DNA of 64,000 nucleotides from Gluconacetobacter tumulicola (GTDB lineage: Bacteria; Pseudomonadota; Alphaproteobacteria; Acetobacterales; Acetobacteraceae): contig NZ_JABEQL010000007.1 in the NCBI RefSeq assembly GCF_014174215.1, positions 1 through 64,000 of the forward strand, written 5' to 3'. Under the pieces are notes generated by a model, which was not told where the DNA came from, made no database searches, and saw only the letters and a list, made by a program, of their open reading frames with translations. This document shows positions 35,489 through 43,775 of the stretch, piece by piece. The stretch's first letter is position 1. Every line of letters starts with the position of its first letter. Position numbers and translations under genes: made by a program.

Positions 35489-36064
35489 CTATGGCTTCGC
35501 ACGCGGCAGAAGCGTTCCAGCAGGCAGCATGCGTGCCAGCACGTTGTCCCTGAGGACGCATTGGTGAAAGAGGGCGGCGGCGGCGTGGCCGGTCGCCAGA
35601 CCGACGATCAGCCATGCGTTCCAGAAATGCAGAGTCTCGATCCACCAAATTGTTCCAGATGAAAAAGGGGTAAAGGGGGAAGGGATCAGGAGCCCGAAGA
35701 AACTCATCGCCTGTCCCGCGCCCCAGCGCCAGGCATAGCCAAGGCCGATTTCCGCCAGCAGCAGGGCGTAGAGCGTGCTTTCCATGGCCAGGGCGCAGAA
35801 CCGGTCGACCGGGGAGAGAAGGGAGGCGAGGTGACGCCCCCAGGTGATCCGCCAGACGATGCGAAACAGGATGATGGCAGTCAGAAACATGCCCCCGGTC
35901 AGGTGCGTGACGACCATGAGATGGTGAACCGGCTTTCCGGGCCAACCCCATGTTTCCCCGAGGGCAAACTGGATCAATACCAGGACGGCCGTCGCCCAAT
36001 GCAGGAGGACAGTGCCACGATCATAGCGCAGCTTGTCCGTGGCATTCGAAAAGGCTTCGGTCAT
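35489..36064 (-). CDS. Cytochrome b561 family membrane protein
   Basis: 191 residues from the ATG at 36064. Four membrane helices carry the heme-ligand histidines: LLHWATAVLVLIQFA, HHLMVVTHLTGGMFLTAII, FCALAMESTLYALLLAEIGL and TLHFWNAWLIVGLATGHAAAALFH. This fits the b561 (N-terminal Ni-hydrogenase/cytochrome b) type that moves electrons between the quinone pool and periplasmic partners. It lies just upstream of the efflux operon, pointing the same way, but with 67 bp between. Cotranscription is possible. Confidence 0.85.
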   Translation of the reverse strand: MTEAFSNATDKLRYDRGTVLLHWATAVLVLIQFALGETWGWPGKPVHHLMVVTHLTGGMFLTAIILFRIVWRITWGRHLASLLSPVDRFCALAMESTLYALLLAEIGLGYAWRWGAGQAMSFFGLLIPSPFTPFSSGTIWWIETLHFWNAWLIVGLATGHAAAALFHQCVLRDNVLARMLPAGTLLPRAKP

Positions 36065-36366
36065 GCTCGGTCCCCAGGAAGATGGACCGTGGCCTAGCAC
36101 ATATTCCTGACGAGAACCTGAACGGAATACGCGGTCGCCCAATAATAAAAAATACCCAATGTTTCTCGGAAAATTACGGATTGTGAGAAGAGAGATGAGC
36201 ACGAAGGTCACAGGAAGGCCTTGAATTCCACCTCCATACTCGTGTCACGCCTTCGTTCACACGTTGAACACTACGCTGTCGAATGGAGCAGGTCGGCTTC
36301 GCGCCAGTAACGATATGCGGCACGCCTGTCCCGTGCCTGAAAACGGATGCGCAAGCGGTCTAGGTG
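36065..36366. other. Intergenic region before the IS remnant (302 bp)
   Basis: It contains an AT-rich patch near 36130-36190 that is a plausible promoter area for the cytochrome b561 gene. On the minus strand a frame of about 30 codons is open from the IS edge to a TAG at 36271. It reads RFQARDRRAAYRYWREAD and looks like the broken end of a gene, but I cannot assign it. Confidence 0.4.
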
Positions 36367-36894
36367 CTGTTAGATCTTGATCCAACCTGCGGTTGCGGCG
36401 AGGTGAAGGATGGCGAGGAACGAGGCGGCGGTCTTTTCGTATCGGGTTGCGACGGCGCGCCATTCCTTCAGACGAGCCCGGAGGTTTTCCACCAGATGCC
36501 GGTTGCGATATGCCCATTGAGGGCAGGCGACGGCAGCGTCCCGGCGCTTGGGCGGGATCGCTGGCCGCGCTCCCATGGTCCAGACATGTTCCCGGAACGC
36601 ATTGGAGGCATATCCCTTGTCGCCGACGACCCATAATGGTTCGCGTGGCAGCCGGTCGAGCATGGCGGGCGCGAGCGGCAGTTCGTGCGCCTGACCGGGC
36701 GCCAGGCTGAAGGTGACAGCCCGGCCGCGCCCGTCAGCGACTACGCAGACCTTGGTCCCATAGCCACCGCGAGAGGGCGGGCGCACCGCTTCGATCAGCG
36801 GCTCCCGAACCGCCCGGGTTTCGTCGGTGAAAATCTGCGTCGCATTGCTTTCCGTTATTCCCCATATGTAGGAACAATCTTCAAGATCTAACAG
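36367..36894 (-). mobile_element. Internally deleted IS5-family element with both inverted repeats (copy A)
   Basis: The ends at 36367-36380 (CTGTTAGATCTTGA) and 36881-36894 are perfect 14-bp inverted repeats. Only about 528 bp lie between them, whereas IS5-type elements are usually 0.8-1.2 kb. Inside, the transposase reading jumps from TDETRAVREPLIEAVRP, a segment normally near the N-terminus, straight to PSRGGYGTKVCVVADG, a segment normally well past the middle. The first catalytic Asp region is therefore missing and the element cannot move itself, though its ends could be mobilised in trans. Confidence 0.8.
36370..36867 (-). pseudogene. IS5-family transposase with in-frame internal deletion
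   Basis: The remaining reading keeps TDETRAVREPLIEAVRP, then GGYGTKVCVVADGRGRAV, LAPGQAHELPLAP, VVGDKGYASNAFREH, RPAIPPKRRDAAVACP, and RNRHLVENLRARLKEWRAVA. The second catalytic Asp (GDKGY) and the Glu (HLVEN) are present, but the region with the first Asp is gone. The frame runs on upstream into a broken epimerase gene, so an artificial fused frame exists to 37119. Confidence 0.8.
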
Positions 36895-37149
36895 GGCTCT
36901 GGTAGAGCAGAAGGATTCAACCGCCGCCTCGCCCTCAGCCAAAGCCTCCACTACCCGACGCTCATAGTCTGACGTCGACTGCTGCTTGGTGAACCGGCTG
37001 GTGGAGGAGATGGCGACCAGCCGATTCATGCCCAGCGCGTGCAGTCTCGGCAGTGCAGCCGGTAGAAGCCAGATTGAGGATACGCTGAAGACTCTTTCAA
37101 CTCTACCGACCTTATCCAATGTATTGGGATCGGTGAGGTCGCCTTCTGA
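36895..37149 (-). pseudogene. NAD-dependent epimerase/dehydratase fragment interrupted by the IS remnant
   Basis: About 85 codons read SEGDLTDPNTLDKVGRVERV, then SIWLLPAALPRLHALGMNRL, VAISSTSRFTKQQS and LAEGEAAVESFCSTR, after which the IS begins. The order fits a WbpV-type nucleoside-diphosphate-sugar epimerase: strand DL(T)D, VAISSTSRF as the catalytic Ser/Thr strand. The N-terminal nucleotide-binding loop and the C-terminal half are both missing. No start codon with a ribosome site is present. Confidence 0.65.
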
Positions 37150-37371
37150 AGGTCAATCAAATCTCTGGCTCGGTTAGCGCGAGCGCTCGAAGGTTCAACG
37201 GAGCCTGTGATCGGGCGAGACACGCCGACCCAGAAAGAACGCGTAAAACAACGCCGCCACTCGACCCGCTTCTGCCCACCCGGCGCGAACGCGGCGGATT
37301 TCGGGGGTATGAACTGTTGGCCGGCCTCCGGGAACCTACGTTCACAGTACGTTGGACGAGGGCGGCGGAGC

Positions 37372-38397
37372 ATGGGCGCAAATCTCGAAGTCACGCCTGC
37401 GACCCGGCGTGATCGGTGCGGCAAATGTCTGTCTGTTATAGCCCCATCCTATAATGAAGCGGCCGTGCTCGACCTGTTCTTCGAGCAGCTAGAGCCGGTG
37501 CTCGACGCCTGCGTCACCGCCTATGAAATCATCTGCATCAACGACGGCAGCCGTGATGCGACCCTGCCGATCCTGCTGGCTCACCGTCGACGCAATCCAA
37601 GGATCAAGGTGATCGACTTCAGCCGCAACTTCGGCAAGGAGGCTGCCCTCACCGCAGGGCTGGACGCCGCTGAGGGCGACATGATCGTGCCCATGGACGT
37701 CGACCTGCAGGATCCGCCGAGCGTGATCTCCGAGTTCGTCGACCGGTGGGAGGACGGCTATGATGTGGTGTACGGCCTTCGCGCCGACCGTAGCCGCGAC
37801 ACCCTGTTCAAGCGATTGACCTCCCGCCTGTTCTATTCGCTTTTCAACAGCTTGAGTACGGTCGATATGCCGAGCGACGTTGGCGATTTCCGTCTGATGG
37901 ATCGCGAAGTGGTATTGGCCTTGCGGCGGCTGCCGGAGCGGAGCCGCTTCATGAAAGGCCTGTTCGCATGGGTGGGCTTCCGCCAGGTGGCCGTCCCCTA
38001 TGCGCGGCCCGAACGTGCCGCCGGCAAAACCAGTTGGCGCTACTTGAAGCTGTGGAATTTTGCGTTGGACGGGGTCACCGCCTTTTCCGGCGCCCCGATC
38101 CGCGTGTGGAGCTATGTCGGCGGCGGCGCCGCCGCCGCGGCCTTCCTCTGGGCGCTGGTGATCGTGTTGCGGACCTTGATGTTCGGCCGCGACCAGGCCG
38201 GCTATCCGTCGCTCGCGGTATTCATCCTCGGCGGGTTCGGCCTGCAAATGCTGGCCATAGGCACGCTCGGCGAATACGTCTCGCGCATCTACCAGGAAGT
38301 AAAGCAGCGTCCCCTATACCTGATCCGCAGCCGGTTCGGTTGGGAGCAAGATGCCGATACGGGCCAGAACTGTTCCTCTATGAAAAGAGCATCATGA
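37372..38397 (+). CDS. GtrB/ArnC-like family 2 glycosyltransferase
   Basis: 341 residues from the ATG at 37372, which is preceded by GGCGGAG. The GT2 catalytic domain shows SVIAPSYNEAAVLDLFFEQL, EIICINDGSRDATLPILL, PMDVDLQDPPSVISEFV (DxD-like Asp residues) and FSRNFGKEAALTAGL. Two C-terminal membrane helices follow (WSYVGGGAAAAAFLWALVI and VFILGGFGLQMLAIGTLGEY). This is the polyprenyl-phosphate glycosyltransferase type that makes undecaprenyl-phosphate-linked sugars. The stop overlaps the next gene (ATGA). The pair resembles an O-antigen modification (gtr) operon without a GtrA flippase. Confidence 0.88.
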   Translation: MGANLEVTPATRRDRCGKCLSVIAPSYNEAAVLDLFFEQLEPVLDACVTAYEIICINDGSRDATLPILLAHRRRNPRIKVIDFSRNFGKEAALTAGLDAAEGDMIVPMDVDLQDPPSVISEFVDRWEDGYDVVYGLRADRSRDTLFKRLTSRLFYSLFNSLSTVDMPSDVGDFRLMDREVVLALRRLPERSRFMKGLFAWVGFRQVAVPYARPERAAGKTSWRYLKLWNFALDGVTAFSGAPIRVWSYVGGGAAAAAFLWALVIVLRTLMFGRDQAGYPSLAVFILGGFGLQMLAIGTLGEYVSRIYQEVKQRPLYLIRSRFGWEQDADTGQNCSSMKRAS

Positions 38398-39989
38398 CAT
38401 CGCGCAGCGCCTCCGGCTGGATTCGCCCGACGGTCATCTTCACGCTGCTTCTGGTGACCACCCTGGCGCTCACCTGGATCTATTATTGGGCTTTCGCCGA
38501 ATACCCGGGCAATTCCGATACCGCTGGCGGCTATCTCGCCGCTGCGGATATGGCGGCTGGCAACTGGCGGCTCAAAGGCTGGTGGTGGGGCAGCGACACG
38601 TTCTGGACCTCGGACCTCGCCTTCGAGGCGGCGCTGATCGCCTTATTCGGCAACCACCCAATCATCATGATGCTGAGCTCGGCTTTCGACTGGGCCGGAG
38701 TGGTCGTGCTGGCGGCCGTGGCGACTGGAGCGGGCGTCTCCCGGTTCCGGTTCGCGCTGCTGCCCGTCGCAGCGATCGTCGCCCTGCCGATCCTGCGCAA
38801 CAACCCGCCGATGAACCTGATCGTCCTATCCCCCATCCACATCGGAACGATCATCTACATACTGGCCATGTTCCTCCTCGTTCCCATCGCTTCGACGGTG
38901 GGCCGCAAGAGCAAAATCGCCACAATCGCGCTCGGCCTTACCACCTTCCTCGCCGTCGCCGGCGATCCGCTGGCGCTCGTCATCGGGGTCGGCGCCATAA
39001 GCCTGGTCATGGCCATCGGCGCTCTGAAGCGCAGGAACGGGGGGAAAGCCGTGGTGCTCGCCACCGTCGTGGCGGCCGCCCTCCTCGCCAAATACTTCGT
39101 GGCGTGGAACCAGGCTCACGGAGGCATCCGCGTCGCGTCCACCCCTCTGACCTTCGTTTCGGTCGAAGACCTGCCCCGAAACCTCTATCTGACCTTCAAC
39201 AGCTTTCTCGTGCTGACCGGTACGAATTTCTTCGGCAGGGGCTTGAGCGGCGCGATCCTCTTTTTGGTGCGGCTCCCCCTGATACTGGCGATGATTTGGG
39301 TGCTCTGGACCGCATTCCGCCGTATTGTTCGATACGTCCGCGGAGCGGACGAGGCCCCTGAGCCAACCCTGATCGATCAACTCCTGCTGGCGGGCGCCGT
39401 CATCGACATCGTGTCGGCTACCTTCAGTAGCCTACTCGTGAATGTCGATACGGCGAGATACTTCATACCGGCCATCATTTTCCTCGCCATACTGATGGGA
39501 AGAACCCTGCCGCCCGTCCGGTCGGTCGTGGCCTATGGTTGCCTCACCGTTGGCGCGACCATCGCCTTGCTCGGCTATGGCTATGCCGTGGCGAGACCGG
39601 CGCCGACCCTGCTGTATCCGAGACAGCAGGCGTTGGCGGATCTCCTCATTCGACAACATCTCACCGACGGCTACGCCTCATACTGGTCGGCTTCGATCAT
39701 CACCGTCGGAACTCGCGGCGCAGCGCGCGTGCGCACGGTCGCCGCCTGCACGGACCCCGTTGGCTGCGGGAAGTCGGTGGGCAAGATCGTCCCCGTCTTC
39801 CTGATCGGCAACGAGAACTGGTACTCAGGCTTCGGCCGTCGGGATCGCCCCTTCTTCGTGGTGGTCGACAAATTCCCTGTAGCGCAGGCCCTACTGGTGG
39901 CCCCCGTCACGGCTACCTTCGGCGCACCCACGCACCGGTTCGAATTGCCCAGCTATGTAGTCGAGATTTTTGATCCGGTCGCGCGGTGA
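38394..39989 (+). CDS. Multi-spanning membrane protein, probable GT-C-type glycosyltransferase
   Basis: 531 residues from the ATG at 38394. It has about ten membrane helices (for example VIFTLLLVTTLALTWIYYWA and FIPAIIFLAILMGRTLPPV). The first outer loop is acidic (AEYPGNSDTAGGYLAAADMA), and a C-terminal outer domain of about 130 residues contains VAACTDPVGCGK. GT-C transferases that use polyprenyl-phosphate sugars have this architecture, and the coupled GtrB-like gene would supply the donor. No sequence motif proves the activity, and the exact sugar is unknown. Confidence 0.6.
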   Translation: MTSRSASGWIRPTVIFTLLLVTTLALTWIYYWAFAEYPGNSDTAGGYLAAADMAAGNWRLKGWWWGSDTFWTSDLAFEAALIALFGNHPIIMMLSSAFDWAGVVVLAAVATGAGVSRFRFALLPVAAIVALPILRNNPPMNLIVLSPIHIGTIIYILAMFLLVPIASTVGRKSKIATIALGLTTFLAVAGDPLALVIGVGAISLVMAIGALKRRNGGKAVVLATVVAAALLAKYFVAWNQAHGGIRVASTPLTFVSVEDLPRNLYLTFNSFLVLTGTNFFGRGLSGAILFLVRLPLILAMIWVLWTAFRRIVRYVRGADEAPEPTLIDQLLLAGAVIDIVSATFSSLLVNVDTARYFIPAIIFLAILMGRTLPPVRSVVAYGCLTVGATIALLGYGYAVARPAPTLLYPRQQALADLLIRQHLTDGYASYWSASIITVGTRGAARVRTVAACTDPVGCGKSVGKIVPVFLIGNENWYSGFGRRDRPFFVVVDKFPVAQALLVAPVTATFGAPTHRFELPSYVVEIFDPVAR

Positions 39990-40019
39990 CATGGTGAAAG
40001 GTGCTCGAACCACTTGGGC

Positions 40020-40339
40020 CTGTTAGATCTTGATCCAATCTGCGGCTGCGGCGAGGTGACGGATGGCGAGGAATGAGGCGGCGGTCTTTTCGTATCGGGT
40101 TGCGACGGCGCGCCATTCCTTCAAGGGCAGGCGACGGCAGCGTCCCGGCGCTTGGGCGGGATCGCTGGCCGCGCTCCCATGGTCCAGACATGTTCCCGGA
40201 ACGCATTGGAGGCATATCCCTTGTCGCCGACGACCCATAATGGTTCGCGTGGCAGCCGGTCGAGCATGGCGGGCGCGAGCGGCAGTTCGTGCGCCTGACC
40301 GGGCGCCAGGCTGAAGGTGACAGCCCGGCCGCGCCCGTC
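40020..40339 (-). mobile_element. IS5-family remnant (copy B), right part only
   Basis: The 320 bp match copy A (36367 onward) closely, beginning with the same terminal sequence CTGTTAGATCTTGA. Compared with copy A, 49 bp are deleted at about 40123 (after CCTTCA), which shifts the transposase frame. The match stops abruptly at 40339, just before CGAAAGGAGACG. Only one end survives. It lies in the same orientation as copy A, with about 3.1 kb between them. Confidence 0.82.
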
Positions 40340-40416
40340 ACGAAAGGAGACGACACCGTAACGCCGAAGAGAGGGTATCAGGTCATAGTCCTGGAGACCC
40401 TCTGCAGGGCGACTGA

Positions 40417-41178
40417 TTATTGCGCGAGATACCCGCCATCGACCGGGAGAACCGCACCGGTGATGAACGAAGCTTCGTCGGATGCCAGGAAAAGGATCGC
40501 ATTCGCGATTTCTTCCGGCTGACCGATGCGGCCGAGCGGATGCATGGAGACGACCTTTCTGATTCCCTCCTTGTCCATGGCGGCCACGGCGGGCGTATTG
40601 ATCGTGCCCGGTGCCACGGCGTTGACGCGAACGCCCTTTGGCGCGAGGTCGATGGCGAGATGCTTGGTGATGCCCGACGCCACGAATTTCGCCGGACCAT
40701 AGACCGCCTGTCCCGGCTGGCCGGCAAAGGCAGAGATCGAGGACAGGCAGACGATCGCGCCCTTTCCCGCTTTCACCATTTCGGCGGCGGCATGCTTGCA
40801 CGACAGAAACATGCCGCGTCCGTCAACGGCCATCGTATGGTCCCACAGCTCGGCTGTGGCCTGTTCCAGCGTGGCCTCCGGAATGATGCCAGCGTTGGCT
40901 ACAAGAATGGAGATCTCTCCGAACCGCGCGACGGCTTCGGTTACCATGGCGCGGACTTCGGCGTCCTGCGAAACATCGGCCACGACCGGGTAAGCGGTCG
41001 CGCCTTCCGCGGTCAGTGTGTCGCAGAGGGCGCGCAAAGCGATCTCGTCGATGTCGCTCAGGATCAGCCGCGCGCCTTCCGCCGCGAACAGACGTGCCGT
41101 GGCGGCGCCGATCCCTTTGGCGGCGCCGGTAATGATCGCGCTCTTGCCATTCAGGCGGCCAAGTCCTGTTCCGGTCAT
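40417..41178 (-). CDS. Short-chain dehydrogenase/reductase (SDR)
   Basis: 253 residues from the ATG at 41178. Classical SDR motifs are present: AIITGAAKGIGAATARLF (TGxxxGxG), LVANAGIIPEA (NAG), the catalytic Ser in VCLSSISAFAG, and YGPAKF (YxxxK). The C-terminal SFITGAVLPVDGGYLAQ is standard. The substrate is unknown; family members reduce or oxidise alcohols and sugars. A LysR-type gene is divergent, a common regulatory layout for SDRs, but it is truncated here. The gene starts beside IS copy B. Confidence 0.88.
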   Translation of the reverse strand: MTGTGLGRLNGKSAIITGAAKGIGAATARLFAAEGARLILSDIDEIALRALCDTLTAEGATAYPVVADVSQDAEVRAMVTEAVARFGEISILVANAGIIPEATLEQATAELWDHTMAVDGRGMFLSCKHAAAEMVKAGKGAIVCLSSISAFAGQPGQAVYGPAKFVASGITKHLAIDLAPKGVRVNAVAPGTINTPAVAAMDKEGIRKVVSMHPLGRIGQPEEIANAILFLASDEASFITGAVLPVDGGYLAQ

Positions 41179-41270
41179 TTCGTTTCCGCTCCTGTGATGT
41201 TCGAAGCAGGACATATACGCTTTCATCCGACGGCAGAAGGGCACTAGGATGAAAACAAACCAACGTTGCA

Positions 41271-41594
41271 TTGAGAAGAAATCATCTTTTGAGCCGCTTC
41301 GAACGTTCCGACCTCGCGGATCTGAACGTGTTCCTTACAATCGTGCGCTGCGGTGGATTTCGTCAGGCGGCCGTGGATCTCGGCGTGACGACTTCAGCGG
41401 TGAGTCACACCATACGCCGTCTGGAAAGTCGGGTCGGCGTCCGCCTGTTGCATCGCACCAGCCGCTCGGTCGCGCTGACGGCGGCCGGCGATGACCTGGC
41501 GCAGGCCCTGCGCGCCGGTTTCGATATTATCTGTGACGGGCTTTCCGCTCTGCCTTGCACGGTCTCACTGGTCCTGTTCGCGCTACGGACGTAA
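41271..41594 (+). pseudogene. LysR-type regulator, DNA-binding domain only
   Basis: The reading starts from a TTG (another TTG follows six codons later). It gives a good LysR helix-turn-helix: DLNVFLTIVRCGGFRQAAVD, TTSAVSHTIRRLESRVGVRL and LLHRTSRSVALTAAG. The family sequence stops near residue 93 and about 14 unrelated residues follow before the stop at 41594. The ligand-binding domain of about 200 residues is absent. The cation transporter gene sits immediately beyond, so a deletion joined the two. Confidence 0.8.
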
Positions 41595-41604
41595 ATCGAG
41601 GGGA

Positions 41605-42210
41605 CTATGCTGCCGCGCGGTGCTCATCGCGCGCTGCCTGCCAGACTTCGCGGGTGGCGTCGGCGTTCATCACGGCGATACCGAGCCCAACGAGCAGGTC
41701 CGGCCATGCGGAATGCCACAGCAAGGCCGTGACCAGGCCCGCGAGGATGATGGCAATATTGGCCAGCACGTCATTACGCGCCGACAGGAAGGCGGCACGC
41801 GTCAGACTGCCGCCGTGATAGCGATAGCGGGTCAGCATCAGCGCACAGAAGAAATTCACGAGCAGCGCCCCCAATCCCGTCACCGTGAGGGCCAGTGGAT
41901 GGGGCGGCGTCGGAAGATTGAATTTTTGCCATGCGGTCCAAAGTGTCGCGAGCGCCGGAATCAACAGGATAGCGGCCAGAGTCATCCCGACCCGCGCCCG
42001 GCTGCGCGCCGTCCAGCCAAGTGCCATCACAATCAGGAAATTGACGGAGGCATCCTCCAGAAAATCGACGCTGTCCGCGAACAGGGAGACCGAGCCGATG
42101 GCAAGCGCCACCGTGAATTCGACGCCGAAATAGGCCAGATTCAGAAGCCCCACGAGAGAGACGACCCGCCGTAGGATGCCGGCCATGTCGTTCGGTGATG
42201 TGGAATTCAT
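41605..42210 (-). CDS. Small cation-diffusion-type transporter
   Basis: 201 residues with five or six membrane helices. SLFADSVDFLEDASVN in the second helix carries the Asp residues of the CDF metal site, and FLSARNDVLANIAIILAGL is the equivalent of the helix-5 HxxxD site, with Asn-Asp. This short form lacks the C-terminal cytoplasmic domain of classical CDF exporters, but similar short cation transporters are known. It ends about 10 bp from the truncated LysR gene and points toward it. Export of a divalent metal is likely. Confidence 0.78.
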   Translation of the reverse strand: MNSTSPNDMAGILRRVVSLVGLLNLAYFGVEFTVALAIGSVSLFADSVDFLEDASVNFLIVMALGWTARSRARVGMTLAAILLIPALATLWTAWQKFNLPTPPHPLALTVTGLGALLVNFFCALMLTRYRYHGGSLTRAAFLSARNDVLANIAIILAGLVTALLWHSAWPDLLVGLGIAVMNADATREVWQAARDEHRAAA

Positions 42211-42367
42211 CGTTGTCGTCTCTTTCGTTCGATCAGGCTTCTCCCAGCCGGAGATGGATTATAGCGAAGGTCAGACCACAATTTCGCAACATGCGCGGTT
42301 TCTTGCCGGTCCGCTGGTAGAAAGCTCATCAAGAATCACGCACTCGGCGTCTTGAGTATCGTCACGA

Positions 42368-42688
42368 TCATGGGGTGTCTTGCTTGGCTCTGGCCGTTGA
42401 TCGAGCCGGTGGCGATCGGGTTCTTGCGAGGGTAGCCCGTCGCGGCTTGGACGCCGTTATCGTGCAGTGCTCCACTCTGTGTTGTTGTTCACGCGTGCTG
42501 TACGACGATAGCAGCGATCTTATGTGCATCGCGGCTGCAGCGCATGCGATAATGCGGCGGTCGGCGGCGGTGCCGTGACGGTATTGCTCGATCAAGGTGG
42601 CCAGTTCCCGGCGCAGAGCCGGCAGGTCGTGAAGCTTGCGGGCGATCTCCGACAGATGCGCGCATGCGATCGCGTTCCTGGAGATCAT
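42368..42688 (-). pseudogene. MerR-family regulator, C-terminal remnant fused behind chrB
   Basis: The frame opens with an ATG at 42688 overlapping the chrB stop (ATGA). Its first 52 residues read NAIACAHLSEIARKLHDLP, LRRELATLIEQYRHG and DRRIIACA. These match the effector-binding helix of heavy-metal MerR regulators. The helix-turn-helix is missing, and the metal Cys expected after IEQ is Tyr. The remaining 50 residues are unrelated and Arg-rich. This looks like a deletion scar. Confidence 0.6.
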
Positions 42689-43671
42689 TCCGGTTGCGCG
42701 CGGAAATACGAATACAGGTTCTCGAAAATCGCGCCCCCCAGCGCAGTCCGTTGCTCATCACCCTGATTGGCCATGGCAACGCCGGAGATGAGATGCGCGA
42801 TGCCTGTCGCCTCCTCGCGGCCGAACTTGCCGTCCTTGAGGTCGATGTCATGGATGATCTCGCCGATCGTCCGGAGCGCCGGATCGGTGAGTCCGGCACG
42901 AGCCAGCAACACCTCGAAACTGCATTGATCGCCTTCGTGGGTGAATTCGCCCGCGAACATGTCGAAACGCAGTTCGCCTTTCTTCGGCTCGTAGCCTTTG
43001 CTCGGCACAAAGCGGATGGTGGCGGCAGGATCGATGAAGCGTCGGATCAACCATGCGCAGGCGATGCGGTCGACATGCACATCCTGGCGCGTCACCCAGA
43101 CACGTCCCTGAAGCGCCCGACGCACACTCGCTCGTGCCGTATCTGAGGCGCCTGCCTCCCCATCGTTCTCCGTTGCCCGTGCCTCCAACCGGTCCAGAAC
43201 CGCCTCCAGCACGTCGCGACCGCCGGCCCCGAAGAAATCGATGCGCGCGACCGCCGCGACGCGTTTGCGCAGCCGGCGAAGCTGGGTGTGGATTTCCGCC
43301 CGCTTGTCCTCGGAGCGGTCGGCATCAAGCGCGCGGCCAAGTTCCCGCGCTTCGTCAGCAATCGCGTCATAATCGGCGTTGCGCGCGGCATCGAACAGGG
43401 CGCGCACCTGCGCGTCGGACAGGCCATCGATCAGCCGTGCTTCGCACATCATCGCCTCCCCGCCGCCTTCGACGATCTCCTTCAGGAGCCATTCCAGGTC
43501 TTCCTGCGTTTCGGCTCCCGCCGGCAGCGCATAAACCGTGCTCTTCACCGCGACCGCGCCGATGCCCTGCAGCCGTCGCCAGATCTTCACCCGGAAATAG
43601 GCCGGCTTCGGCGGCAACTGGTGGATCAGGAGCAGCCAGGGCTGCCCGGTTCGGGAGGACTCCACGCTCAT
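42685..43671 (-). CDS. chrB: Chromate resistance protein ChrB
   Basis: 328 residues from the ATG at 43671. The N-terminal domain has WLLLIHQLPPKPAYFRVKIW, VKSTVYALPAGAETQEDLEW and ADEARELGRALDA. The C-terminal domain has RVWVTRQDVHVDRIACAWLI, FDMFAGEFTHEGDQCSFEVL and KFGREEATGIAHLISG. This two-domain structure is that of ChrB, the chromate-sensing regulator of chrA efflux genes. No chrA gene is present in the window. A second, broken ChrB-domain gene is divergent at 43776. Confidence 0.9.
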   Translation of the reverse strand: MSVESSRTGQPWLLLIHQLPPKPAYFRVKIWRRLQGIGAVAVKSTVYALPAGAETQEDLEWLLKEIVEGGGEAMMCEARLIDGLSDAQVRALFDAARNADYDAIADEARELGRALDADRSEDKRAEIHTQLRRLRKRVAAVARIDFFGAGGRDVLEAVLDRLEARATENDGEAGASDTARASVRRALQGRVWVTRQDVHVDRIACAWLIRRFIDPAATIRFVPSKGYEPKKGELRFDMFAGEFTHEGDQCSFEVLLARAGLTDPALRTIGEIIHDIDLKDGKFGREEATGIAHLISGVAMANQGDEQRTALGGAIFENLYSYFRAQPE

Positions 43672-43775
43672 GAGGTTTATTTTAGGAATACCCCTTTCTG
43701 GGTGCAACCGTTGTATCATTTGTTGGTTCTGGTGTTGCAGAAGCGTGATGCAGCCCCCTACCAGGGGAGGACCCC

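Noticed and set aside
29039-36064. A two-component metal sensor controlling the efflux operon
   Set aside because: No sensor kinase or response regulator frame is present between the adaptor gene and the IS remnant or on the other side.
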